Of a stretch of DNA of 64,000 nucleotides, positions 17,185-25,651 are shown piece by piece. Each line of letters opens with the position of its first letter. The stretch's first letter is position 1. The DNA comes from Litchfieldia alkalitelluris (GTDB taxonomy: Bacteria > Bacillota > Bacilli > Bacillales > Salisediminibacteriaceae), in the NCBI RefSeq assembly GCF_002153425.1, contig NZ_KZ119600.1, positions 621,022 through 685,021 on the forward strand, read 5' to 3'. Made by a program: the position numbers and the translations under genes. The notes under the pieces are model-generated. The model had not been told where the DNA came from. It did no database searches and saw only the letters and a list, made by a program, of their open reading frames with translations.

Positions 17185-17213
17185 CCAACACAAGATTAGT
17201 ATTTTCACGGTAG
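17185..17213 (+). repeat. 29-bp dispersed repeat, copy 2
   Basis: This copy differs from 10295-10323 at two of 29 positions and also ends TTCACGGTAG. It lies between the OsmC and MATE genes. GCTTAAG occurs on both sides (about 17158 and 17213). Confidence 0.6.
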
Positions 17214-17237
17214 CTTAAGAAAAGATGAGGGAGATAA

Positions 17238-18605
17238 ATGACCAATAACCAAATGGATTTTACACATGGGAGTATATTTAAAAAAATGCTCTTTTTCTCA
17301 TGGCCCATTTTCTTAACAAACCTACTACAGACATCTTACCAACTCATTGACTCTCTTTGGGTTGGTAATTTGTTAGGTCCAGAAGCTTTAGGGGCTATAG
17401 CTATTTCTGGTACTGTTGTTTTTACAATTCTATCGTTTATTATTGGGCTCAATAATGCTGCTTTAACGATCCTCTCTCAGCAAACGGGTGCGAAAGATGA
17501 AGAGGGGCTTAAATCTTCCCTTAATGCATTTGTTGTTGTTTTAGGTGCCATGACGATTATATTAGGTATTTTTGGATTTTTAATGGCAGAGCAAATCCTT
17601 CAATGGATGGGTACGCCAGCAGAGATTCTTCCATTAGCAACTACATATTTAAAGATTAACTTTATTGGGATCACTTTTTTATTTGGTTATAATTTCATAG
17701 CTACAGTTTTGCGTGCGATGGGAGATAGTAAAACGCCAGTTAGGTTTGTTGTAATTGCAGTCATTCTTAATGCTATCTTAGATCCCGTATTTATCTATGT
17801 ATTAGATCTTGGTATAGCAGGTGCTGCATACGCCACAATTGTAGCCCAGGGGACAGCATTTTTATATGGTCTTCTATTTTCTATCTTCAGGGCGGGAGTA
17901 CCGTTTTCTGCTCCAACACTACCAAAGCTTGTTTATTTGAAGTCCATCTTCAAGTTAGGCCTTCCTTCAGGCTTGTCAATGATGGTTATCTCCGGCGGTG
18001 TTCTTGCAATCATGACCGTGGTCACGACGTTTGGGGAAGAGGTTGTAGCGGGTTTTGGAGCGGCACAACGGCTAGATAGTCTCATTATGCTACCAGCACT
18101 AACTCTAGGTACAGCGGTGAATAGTATGGCTGGGCAAAACATTGGGGCAAACCTTTGGGAAAGAGTTCATGCTGTAGCAAAAAATGGTGTTATGTTTATT
18201 TTAATCGTGTCCTTTTCAATAGGAGCAATGGTTTTTCTGAGCGCGGAATGGATGATATCCTTATTTGTCCAAGACCCAGAGACAGTTGCTTTCGGAAAAA
18301 TGTATGTACAATCAATCGCATTCTTTTATCCGTTCTTAGGAATTAACTTTGTTCTTAATGGTGTTGTTCGAGCATCAGGTGCTATGATGCAAGTATTTGT
18401 TTTAAATACCATTTCATTTTGGGTCCTTCGCTATCCACTCACATATGTTTTCGCCCAGTTATTTGATGAACGTGGGATCGCATACGGAATGGCCGCAAGC
18501 TTTGTCGTAAGTAGTTTGATCGCCATGCTCTATTTTAGGTTCGGGCGCTGGAAGGAAATAAACATCATTGAAGATAAGAAAGAAGAAACAGAAGGGTCAT
18601 CATAA
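17238..18605 (+). CDS. MATE family efflux transporter (DinF/VmrA-like)
   Basis: A 455-residue transporter with about 12 helices. The N-terminal WPIFLTNLLQTSYQLIDSLW and LGPEALGAIAISG motifs identify the MATE family, in a different branch from the gene at 4654. The second half repeats the fold (GFGAAQRLDSLIMLPALTLG). It probably exports drugs or metabolites by cation antiport. GAGGGAG precedes the ATG. The last ~15 residues are charged and cytoplasmic. Confidence 0.92.
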   Translation: MTNNQMDFTHGSIFKKMLFFSWPIFLTNLLQTSYQLIDSLWVGNLLGPEALGAIAISGTVVFTILSFIIGLNNAALTILSQQTGAKDEEGLKSSLNAFVVVLGAMTIILGIFGFLMAEQILQWMGTPAEILPLATTYLKINFIGITFLFGYNFIATVLRAMGDSKTPVRFVVIAVILNAILDPVFIYVLDLGIAGAAYATIVAQGTAFLYGLLFSIFRAGVPFSAPTLPKLVYLKSIFKLGLPSGLSMMVISGGVLAIMTVVTTFGEEVVAGFGAAQRLDSLIMLPALTLGTAVNSMAGQNIGANLWERVHAVAKNGVMFILIVSFSIGAMVFLSAEWMISLFVQDPETVAFGKMYVQSIAFFYPFLGINFVLNGVVRASGAMMQVFVLNTISFWVLRYPLTYVFAQLFDERGIAYGMAASFVVSSLIAMLYFRFGRWKEINIIEDKKEETEGSS

Positions 18606-18700
18606 AAGTATGACAATATTCCTCCTCATAGGGATAATTTTTCAAATAAAAGTAAAATACTAAGCATAATTAATTGCCAAATAGTATGAGGAGGATTGTC

Positions 18701-19504
18701 ATGAAAAAGATTCTATTGAGCGTTATTGTCTCAATTGTATTCATGAACTTACTGATGCCAATGACCTTTGCTGAGGAGGGAAAGAAGGAAGAAGAAAAGC
18801 TTATTCCTGATTCAGCATTAGATATTTCTAAAGATAATACGTATCCAAATCCAACACAGGATCTGCCAAAACTTCATCCGAGTGAACTTGCAACGGAATT
18901 ACTTGATTCAACAGATATTACGATAGAAAATCCAGAGTTAATTAAAATGTTTAATGAATCAACAATCAAAGGCTCTAAATTAGCAATAGGCATGAATGTA
19001 TCTATTTATTTAGGTCAATGGCCTTTGGCATATGAATCTGAAGAGTCAAAAATTAACTGGGATTATGAAAAAGTAAATACGAACGTACTGGATAATCGAG
19101 GCGGAAATGAAGCGAAGCAAATCAACTATAATCAAGAGCAACAAAAACGTATTAAAGGTGGTTTGACGGCTGAAATTCCTAATGGCGAAATGGTTCAAAA
19201 AATGATGTTATTAAAGGCATCAGATAAATTAAAAATGCCACTTAGTTTTTCCACAGTAATCGGTTATGCAACAAAAGCTGACAGGGTATATAATGTATCA
19301 CCTAAAATGATGGGGTATTTAACAGCCTATGCACCAGCGGTAAATGAAAAAGGGAAAGTGACTTACGGCGAAGTTTATCTCCGAATGAAAGGCGATAAGA
19401 AGTGGTTGGAAGTGAAAAATGTGACACAGCAAGGTATCGGAGCTTGGATTCCTGTTCAAGATTACGTAAACCTTAAAATCCAAACTACTAAGCAACCAAA
19501 GTAA
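18701..19504 (+). CDS. yfkD: YfkD-like secreted protein
   Basis: A 267-residue exported protein. A signal peptide (KKILLSVIVSIVFMNLLMP, cut near TFAEE) precedes a conserved part that begins DISKDNTYPNPTQDLPKL, the signature of the YfkD family. Function is unknown; the family is widespread in Bacillaceae. The ATG at 18701 sits behind a perfect GAGGAGG site; the earlier in-frame start at 18674 does not. A long hairpin terminator follows. Confidence 0.88.
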   Translation: MKKILLSVIVSIVFMNLLMPMTFAEEGKKEEEKLIPDSALDISKDNTYPNPTQDLPKLHPSELATELLDSTDITIENPELIKMFNESTIKGSKLAIGMNVSIYLGQWPLAYESEESKINWDYEKVNTNVLDNRGGNEAKQINYNQEQQKRIKGGLTAEIPNGEMVQKMMLLKASDKLKMPLSFSTVIGYATKADRVYNVSPKMMGYLTAYAPAVNEKGKVTYGEVYLRMKGDKKWLEVKNVTQQGIGAWIPVQDYVNLKIQTTKQPK

Positions 19505-19523
19505 GAAATGTTTGAATAGAAAG

Positions 19524-19580
19524 CACATGGATTCAATGAATGAGTGACAACATGCATTTCATTGAATCACATGTGTTTTT
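19524..19580 (+). terminator. Terminator after yfkD
   Basis: CACATGGATTCAATGAA and TTCATTGAATCACATGTG form a long stem with one bulge and end in TTTTTA. Confidence 0.85.
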
Positions 19581-19700
19581 ATTTGCTAATCGAATGGTTT
19601 TGGTGTCTGTTTCCCTTCGCTCTAGCATGAAAAAAATGGTATAATTATTATTCTAGATAATATTAAAGTTTATTGTATACATACCCTGGAGTTGATCTGA

Positions 19701-20399
19701 ATGCGCTTTCGAAAAATGATCCCAAATATGTTCACACTCGGTAATTTATATTGTGGTTTTTTATCCATTGGCTTTGCAGCTAGTGGAGAATACAACAATG
19801 CAGCAATCCTTATTCTAATTGGGATGATGCTCGATAGTATGGATGGAAGATTTGCCAGAATGCTGAAGGTGGAAAGCTCCTTTGGTAAAGAGTTAGACTC
19901 CTTAGCAGATATTGTGACATTCGGTGTAGCACCGTCTTTTCTAGTTTACTATACGTATTTTTATCAATTTGGTTTATTAGGCTTTGCTGTTGCTGGTTTA
20001 TTTCCTCTCTTTGGTGCATATCGGCTTGCAAGGTTTAATATTAATTCAAGTAAGTCCTCAACCAATTATTTTTCAGGAGTTCCCATTACAGCTGCTGGTG
20101 GAATATTAGCTATATTGACCTTATTTGGGGACACATTGCCTGAGATTATAACAACAGTAGTATTTACTGCCCTGTGTTTTTTGATGGTTAGCAGAATTAA
20201 GATACCGAGTTTGAAGGAAATACCACTTCCTAAGTACGGTACTATTATTACAATTTTTCTAGGGTGTCTCCTTTATATTATTTACATAGGCTCCTATGCG
20301 CAATTTCCATATTTAATTTATATTGCGACTCCATTGTATATCGCATTCTTGGCTTATCGGTTTGTCACATGGAAAAATAATAAAAAGAATGAGGAATAA
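19701..20399 (+). CDS. pssA: CDP-diacylglycerol-serine O-phosphatidyltransferase
   Basis: A 232-residue membrane enzyme that makes phosphatidylserine from CDP-diacylglycerol and serine, the precursor of phosphatidylethanolamine. The CDP-alcohol phosphotransferase motif is complete: Asp45, Asp48-Gly49, Ala52-Arg53, Gly62, Asp66 and Asp70 within DSMDGRFARMLKVESSFGKE. About seven to eight hydrophobic segments fit the family. In many bacilli the decarboxylase gene psd is adjacent; here a terminator follows instead. Confidence 0.93.
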   Translation: MRFRKMIPNMFTLGNLYCGFLSIGFAASGEYNNAAILILIGMMLDSMDGRFARMLKVESSFGKELDSLADIVTFGVAPSFLVYYTYFYQFGLLGFAVAGLFPLFGAYRLARFNINSSKSSTNYFSGVPITAAGGILAILTLFGDTLPEIITTVVFTALCFLMVSRIKIPSLKEIPLPKYGTIITIFLGCLLYIIYIGSYAQFPYLIYIATPLYIAFLAYRFVTWKNNKKNEE

Positions 20400-20403
20400 A
20401 CAA

Positions 20404-20441
20404 GAGAAGGCTCCACCTTTGATATAGGGGAGCTTTTTTAA
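20404..20441 (+). terminator. Terminator after pssA
   Basis: AAGGCTCC and GGGAGCTTTTTT form a short G+C stem followed by T residues. Confidence 0.75.
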
Positions 20442-20525
20442 GTTAAGAATCTATAATTGTTTGTGATACGGCGACGAAATGCATCTACATTCAGAGTAGG
20501 TCAATATATTTTTTAACCGTAATAT

Positions 20526-20567
20526 AAAAAGAGTGTGTATATGATATAAAAATCATTACACACTCTT
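20526..20567 (-). terminator. Terminator after YVTN lipoprotein gene
   Basis: AAGAGTGTGTA (20529-20539) and TACACACTCTT (20557-20567) pair, with an inner ATGAT/ATCAT extension; on the minus strand the stem runs into TTTTTATATT. Confidence 0.8.
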
Positions 20568-20624
20568 CTACACTGGAAAACAAGTTCCTCCTACGTACGT
20601 CTCACTATAAGGTAATTTTATTTT

Positions 20625-21839
20625 TTATTCTGTTACAACCCTTAGATCAATCCCGTGTGGGTCTCCAGCTAAGTCTAATTCAATTAACTGAATCTTTGTC
20701 TTATTCTCTACGTCAATCACTGAAACGCCTGGAGTATCTCCAGCCATGTCGTGTGTTCCGGTAGCAGGTTCTGGTCCGCGTAAGGAAATGTACAAGTATT
20801 TTCCATCAGGACTAAATGCCAATAAGTCTGGAGCCTCTCCAACAAATTCCACATGGTCAACTACTTCAAAGGTTTCTGGATCAATAATCGCGGCATCATC
20901 CGTTACACGGTTAACCATCCATAAATATTCACCATCAGGAGTAAAAGCTACACCGTGGGCATCAATGCCACCAGTTTCACCTGTGTAAATTAGTTCATCT
21001 GTTTCCACATCAAATACATAGTATTCGGCTAATTCTGTAGAACCTGAGTTGGCAAACATATGCTTTCCATCAGGAGAAAGAATTGTACCACAGCCATGTG
21101 CCCCTACAATTGATTTCCCGAAGGCTTCAATCACTTCAAAGCTTTCTACATCTAAAACAAATAAACCACCACCACCGAGGGTTACATAAGCCTTGCTTCC
21201 ATCAGCAGTATATTGTAAACAGATTGGTCTTTGATTAGGAAATTCACTTTCATCTTGAAGTAACTCTACTTCTGATAATTCTAAATGTCTATCAACTGTA
21301 AATTCTTCATTTTCTTTATCGATTAATACCTCCGTCATAGATTGTCCTGGCGTATTAGCTACTAGTGTCCGTTTTCCATCTGGACTTGGAATAGCAGCAT
21401 GTGCTCCCTCACCAGTAGGTAAAGTTGTAAGAACTTCTCGGTCTGAAGCACGTATGACAGACATCGTACCTGACCCCATGTTAGCTACATAAGCGTACTC
21501 GCCTTCTTCATCAAATACTAGCATGTGTGGTTTATCACCAACATCTGCAAAATCAATCGTTTCAACGATCTCGTGAGTTGCTCCATCAATAATATGAATT
21601 TCATTTAATCCTTGGTCTGCAACCCAAATTTCGTAACTGTCTGCTGAGGCTCCCTCTACTGCATTTTCTTCTTCAGCTTCTGTTTCTTCCTCAGTGTCAG
21701 TTTCAATTTCAGTAGTCTCTTCCCCACTAGTTCCTTCCTCAGTTTGCTCCTCTTCTTGAGACGTATCTTCAGAACCACAAGCTGCCAATGCAACTAATAA
21801 TGATAAAAACATAAGACCAAAAAGTAATTTACGTACCAT
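20625..21839 (-). CDS. YVTN-type beta-propeller lipoprotein
   Basis: A 404-residue exported protein. The lipobox LVALAAC (Cys21) is followed by a ~45-residue linker made almost only of E, T, S and D, then a seven-bladed YVTN/YncE-like beta-propeller with recurring SPDGKxxxVAN units (for example SPDGKRTLVANTPG and SPDGKHMFANSG). It sits on the outside of the membrane. Such propellers bind partners or metals; the role here is unknown. The very acidic linker is typical of alkaliphile or halophile surface proteins. GGAGATGATCGT precedes the ATG. Confidence 0.85.
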   Translation of the reverse strand: MVRKLLFGLMFLSLLVALAACGSEDTSQEEEQTEEGTSGEETTEIETDTEEETEAEEENAVEGASADSYEIWVADQGLNEIHIIDGATHEIVETIDFADVGDKPHMLVFDEEGEYAYVANMGSGTMSVIRASDREVLTTLPTGEGAHAAIPSPDGKRTLVANTPGQSMTEVLIDKENEEFTVDRHLELSEVELLQDESEFPNQRPICLQYTADGSKAYVTLGGGGLFVLDVESFEVIEAFGKSIVGAHGCGTILSPDGKHMFANSGSTELAEYYVFDVETDELIYTGETGGIDAHGVAFTPDGEYLWMVNRVTDDAAIIDPETFEVVDHVEFVGEAPDLLAFSPDGKYLYISLRGPEPATGTHDMAGDTPGVSVIDVENKTKIQLIELDLAGDPHGIDLRVVTE

Positions 21840-21985
21840 ACGATCATCTCCTTTACATATTAATCTGATAAAGTTTAGTAGTTTACTATGTTTTATCCGA
21901 TACAGTAATAAAGTATATCACCACAGTGTTAATGTTGCAATTGTTTTTTTACATTTAATGGGACTGGGAATGACTGATCACCCAT

Positions 21986-22031
21986 AATAAAACAGGGTAC
22001 GAAGATAATATTCTTCGTACCCTGTTTTATT
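21986..22031. terminator. Perfect 20-bp inverted repeat after yfkAB
   Basis: Arms at 21986-22005 and 22012-22031 are perfect complements (core CAGGGTACGAAGA) around a 6-base loop. The right arm overlaps the yfkAB stop codon; on the minus strand the stem ends in TTTTATT. Confidence 0.85.
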
Positions 22032-23139
22032 AGTACACGAGTTGACGTCGTTTTGAAAAGTCAGCATCTTTATAATAGGCGTGCTTCACAAGAAGATTGG
22101 GTCCTAAACACTTTACAGCTGGACAATGGCAATCAATGCTCTGGGCCAAGTCTGATTTTTTCCAGTGATTATAGGCATCTGTTAGGGAGGTATCTTGTAT
22201 ATGTCCCAATGTGCCTGCATCAGCAAAGTCTGTCACGTTAATGCTTCCGTTAAATATATCTACATTAAGTCGGGAGCGACCATCTGGATCGTTGCGGACC
22301 GTTACATTTTTTTCTGTATATAATCTCTTAAGTAACTGAAGGTCAACTTCATTAGAATTACACGGGTAAAAAGGGAGTGTGCCGAATAACATCCACATAT
22401 CCTGTTTACGGTGATCTAATAGACGGTGGATTCCTTCTCGAATTTCTTCCAAAGTCGCTATTGTAAGGTTACTTGCAAAATCACTTGGGTACATGGGGTG
22501 AACTTCATGCCGTTGACAACCCATTTCTACAATTTGATCATGAATTTTTTCCAAGTGTGGTAATGTACGTGCATTTATCATCGTTTCAGCTGAGACCATA
22601 AGCCCTTTACTTGTTAAATACTTACTGTTTTCAATCATTCTCTCAATATATTGTTCCCTTTGTTCAAGAGGTGGCTTTCGGTCCATCACTGCAAAACCGA
22701 TCTCTGTAAAATCCTCTATACTTCCGTAGTTATGAGAGATGTGCAAAACATCTAAGTAAGGCAGAATAAGTTCATATCGTTCAATAGGCATTGTTAAATT
22801 AGAGTTAATTTGCGTCCGAATCCCCCTATTATGGGCATACTTTAAGATAGGAAGGACATAATTTTTTACAGATTTCATAGACATCATAGGCTCTCCACCT
22901 GTAATACTTAAAGCCCTAAGGTCAGGCACTTCATCTAATCGGCTGATTAAGAGTTCAAGTGGTAGGGGATCAGGGTCTTTTTGTTGTAGGGAATATCCAA
23001 CTGCACAGTGTTCACATCGCATATTACACAAATTTGTTGTGGTGAATTCAATGTTGGATAAACGTGGTTCACTATATTCTTCAATATCGAGGTAAGCCTC
23101 CCAAGGGTCATAGGAAGGTGTGATTTTAAGAGAATTCAT
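22030..23139 (-). CDS. yfkAB: Radical SAM protein YfkAB
   Basis: A 369-residue radical S-adenosylmethionine protein. The [4Fe-4S] motif Cx3Cx2C is in TTNLCNMRCEHCAVGY (residues ~33-48), followed by the GGEPMMS motif for SAM. At the C-terminus a CxCx4C motif (IDCHCPAVKC) gives the family its name, and probably binds a second metal centre. B. subtilis YfkA/YfkB is the same protein annotated in two parts; here it is intact. The substrate is unknown. AAGGAGC precedes the ATG. Confidence 0.92.
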   Translation of the reverse strand: MNSLKITPSYDPWEAYLDIEEYSEPRLSNIEFTTTNLCNMRCEHCAVGYSLQQKDPDPLPLELLISRLDEVPDLRALSITGGEPMMSMKSVKNYVLPILKYAHNRGIRTQINSNLTMPIERYELILPYLDVLHISHNYGSIEDFTEIGFAVMDRKPPLEQREQYIERMIENSKYLTSKGLMVSAETMINARTLPHLEKIHDQIVEMGCQRHEVHPMYPSDFASNLTIATLEEIREGIHRLLDHRKQDMWMLFGTLPFYPCNSNEVDLQLLKRLYTEKNVTVRNDPDGRSRLNVDIFNGSINVTDFADAGTLGHIQDTSLTDAYNHWKKSDLAQSIDCHCPAVKCLGPNLLVKHAYYKDADFSKRRQLVY

Positions 23140-23308
23140 TTGATTAGCTCCTTATATGTGAATCATCGTCTTTCATGATACACGATGTTTGGAAAAATGA
23201 GAATGGATTACTTCTATAATGTTATGTACTAGACATGAGATTTATCTTTGGTAAAATGGGGAAGGATAGGACTAGGTAATATCAAAGAAAGGAGAACTAC
23301 TTAAACTT

Positions 23309-23476
23309 ATGACTGAAGATAAAATGAGCCTGTTGCATCAGAGAATGGATCACTTAATGACAGTTCTTGATTCCATTGATCCTGAAAAAGCAGGTGTTGA
23401 TGAAATAGATCGAATCATAGCGATGCTAGATGAAATAGAAACGAAGTGTCGCCAATTAAGAGAAATTAATAATTAA
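23309..23476 (+). CDS. SE1561-family small protein
   Basis: A 55-residue protein (MTEDKMSLLHQRMDHLM...ending RQLREINN). The core VLDSIDPEKAGVDEIDRI followed by MLDEIETKCRQL matches the SE1561 family of short helical Bacillales proteins of unknown function. AAAGGAG lies 15 bases before the ATG at 23309; ATG 23324 is a possible internal start. It is divergent from yfkAB and has its own terminator. Confidence 0.75.
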   Translation: MTEDKMSLLHQRMDHLMTVLDSIDPEKAGVDEIDRIIAMLDEIETKCRQLREINN

Positions 23477-23493
23477 TAAAATTTATAGGATAA

Positions 23494-23535
23494 ATCAAAA
23501 ATACGCTCAATGAATGATGCGTATTTTGATTTTTT
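23494..23535 (+). terminator. Terminator after SE1561-family gene
   Basis: TCAAAAATACGC and GCGTATTTTGA form a stem with a 13-base loop, followed by six T residues. Confidence 0.85.
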
Positions 23536-23706
23536 GGGGAGCAAAGGTAATTTTTACATATTTCATAGCTGCTTACTAATGTATTTTACTATTTCCATAA
23601 TTTTTCACAATTTATTTAGGGAGTCGAAATACATTGGTATTACTGGGTTTATATTATTTTTAGATAATTTAGAATCTATACAAATCTATAAAACACTTAA
23701 TTTATT

Positions 23707-23750
23707 CCTCTCGAATTGTTATAATCCAATAGGATTATATATTCGAGAGG
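23707..23750. promoter_or_regulatory. Long dyad over promoter and ribosome site of the acidic lipoprotein
   Basis: CCTCTCGAAT (23707-23716) pairs with ATTCGAGAGG (23741-23750), and inside it TATAATCC (23720-23727) pairs with GGATTATA (23732-23739). TATAAT at 23720 could be a -10 element, making the dyad an operator. If transcription starts further upstream, the same dyad would fold in RNA and hide the GAGAGGAG ribosome site at 23745-23752. Confidence 0.65.
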
Positions 23751-23761
23751 AGTTTGCATTT

Positions 23762-24598
23762 ATGAAAGTTTTAACTAAAACATTATTAGCTGGTATCTTA
23801 TCACTTACATTAGTAGCTTGTGGTACTACAGATGAGGAAGAGTCAGCTGTACAATCTGGTAACGAGGAAGAAGCAAATACGGAAGAGGCGGTAGAGGAAG
23901 ATACTGAAACTGCTGATGAAGAGGAAGTAACAGAAGATTCAAGTGAAGGTAGTGATGCTTCATTACCAGTAACAATACTAGATTCAGATGATGATGAATT
24001 CAAAATAGATGTGAATGGTACTGTACTTACATTTGGTGCAACTACTTACACTACAGAATTCAACAAAGAAATCATTCAACTAGATGGTATGTCTTTTGAA
24101 TATCGTGAAGAAGGGCAACCAGCAGCTAATGCAGTTTTCGAAGATAACCACTTTTTAAGTAAATTATCATTAGTTGTAGAAGAAAACCTTATCCTTGATG
24201 GCGATAATGTCATTACACGTGACATTAACGTTGAACGTGAAATTCGTTTGGAAACAAGCCTTCTAAGTAATGCTGGTCACGTAAATGAATATTATGTACA
24301 TGAATTAGATGACTCTACTCCGTTTGATTTTTACATCCAAATTGAAGGTGATGCTAGTAAGCCAGGTAATTTCCCTGATGTCATTCGTGGCCAAGAGTAT
24401 CGTCAATATAAGTTTGTTGAAGTTACTGAAAACGGACGTTACTATGTAAATCTTCAGTTCCCTATTGATGTGATGGAAGAGTTTGAAGCAACTGCAATTG
24501 CAATTGCATTATCTTACCAATCACTAGAAGCTGATGTGGAAGAAGCTACCGAAGAGACTACTGAAGAAGTAGAAGAAACAGACGAAGATCAAGAATAA
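23762..24598 (+). CDS. Acidic lipoprotein of unknown function
   Basis: A 278-residue exported lipoprotein. The signal MKVLTKTLLAGILSLTLVAC ends in a lipobox with Cys20. An acidic stretch of about 50 residues (E, D, T, S) follows, then a beta-rich domain of about 180 residues (FKIDVNGTVLTFGATTYT ... RYYVNLQFPIDVM) that I do not recognise, and an acidic tail (EEATEETTEEVEETDEDQE). The frame is open from 23510 but the GAGAGGAG site at 23745-23752 fixes the ATG at 23762. The DNA before it is a long dyad. Confidence 0.8.
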   Translation: MKVLTKTLLAGILSLTLVACGTTDEEESAVQSGNEEEANTEEAVEEDTETADEEEVTEDSSEGSDASLPVTILDSDDDEFKIDVNGTVLTFGATTYTTEFNKEIIQLDGMSFEYREEGQPAANAVFEDNHFLSKLSLVVEENLILDGDNVITRDINVEREIRLETSLLSNAGHVNEYYVHELDDSTPFDFYIQIEGDASKPGNFPDVIRGQEYRQYKFVEVTENGRYYVNLQFPIDVMEEFEATAIAIALSYQSLEADVEEATEETTEEVEETDEDQE

Positions 24599-24619
24599 TA
24601 GAATTTGTATTTGTCATTT

Positions 24620-24659
24620 AAACCTTAAGGTGTAATGTTACGCGCCTTAAGGTTTTTTT
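24620..24659 (+). terminator. Terminator after acidic lipoprotein gene
   Basis: AAACCTTAAGG and CCTTAAGGTTT form a perfect 11-bp stem with a 14-base loop and a seven-T tail. Confidence 0.9.
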
Positions 24660-24780
24660 GTGTCGAAAAAAATGGTGTCTGTCTTACTAGTTTGGTAGTG
24701 TTAGGTAATTTTAAAAATGTAATTAGGTTTTTAGTTCCTTTTATGCTTGTCTCACTGGGTTTTCGGTCGCTATCGCGGGG

Positions 24781-25456
24781 AATAGTGTCTGAAGCACTGA
24801 TCACGCATCATCTTCAAGAACTAACACGATGTAATAGTGCCCGAAGCATAGTTCCGCAAGCATCTCCGGGCACTAAAGCGATGCAATAGTGCCCGAAGCA
24901 TAGTTCCGCAAGCATCTCCGGGCACTAAAGAGATGTAATAGTGCCCGAAGCCCAGGTTCGCAAGCATCTCCGGGCACTAAAGAGATGTAATAGTGCCCGA
25001 AGCGCAGTTCTGCAAGCATCTCCGGGCACTAAAGAGATGTAATAGTGCCCGAAGCCCAGGTTCGCAAGTAACTCCGAGCACTAAAGCGATGTAATAGTGC
25101 CCGAAGCATAGTTCCGCAAGCATCTCCGGGCACTAAAGCGATGCAATAGTGCCCGAAGCATAGTTCCGCAAGTTGCTCCGGGCACTAAAGCGATGTAATA
25201 GTGCCCGAAGCATAGTTCCGCAAGCATCTCCGGGCACTAAAGCGATGTAATAGTGCCCGAAGCATAGTTCCGCAAGTAACTCCGAGCACTAAAGCGATGT
25301 AATAGTGCCCGAAGCGCAGTTCTGGCAATAGCTCCGGGCACTAAAGCGATGCAATAGTGCCCGAAGCATAGTTCCGCAAGCATCTCCGGGCACTAACACG
25401 ATGTAATAGTGCCCGAAGCACAGTTCCTCAAGCATCTCCGGGCACTAACACTATCA
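24781..25456. repeat. Tandem array of thirteen 52-bp hairpin repeats
   Basis: Thirteen head-to-tail units of exactly 52 bp start at 24781, 24833, 24885 and so on to 25405. The first is degenerate; the other twelve differ at few positions. Each unit has an inverted repeat AGTGCCCG ... CGGGCACT around a 22-base centre rich in AAGC and GCAAG, then a linker TAAAGCGATGTA. In two units (25041 and 25249) the right arm reads GAGCACT, which weakens the stem. Since 52 is not divisible by 3 the array is not coding. There are no unique spacers, so it is not CRISPR. The flanking 25457-25651 is pyrimidine-rich and without a gene. Confidence 0.92.
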
Positions 25457-25651
25457 TCTGGAAATTGCGCATTTGCTGGAGCCATTTCAACACGATTTTT
25501 CCCCGCTGTCTTCCGATCCCCCAACCTCCCTCCTAACACCTCACCCTCCACTTACCACACCTCAGCCATTCCCTCTCCCAATTAAGCATACAATTAGAGA
25601 TCTTTATTTGATTGCGTTAAGATGATATGGAAGGGTCGGTGGTGTAATAAG

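Noticed and set aside
24635..24889. 84-codon plus-strand frame after the acidic lipoprotein
   Set aside because: It starts within the terminator, has no ribosome site and runs into the repeat array, whose unit length shifts frame each time.
24781..25456. CRISPR array
   Set aside because: All 52 bases of each unit are repeated, so there are no unique spacers, and no cas gene is in the window.
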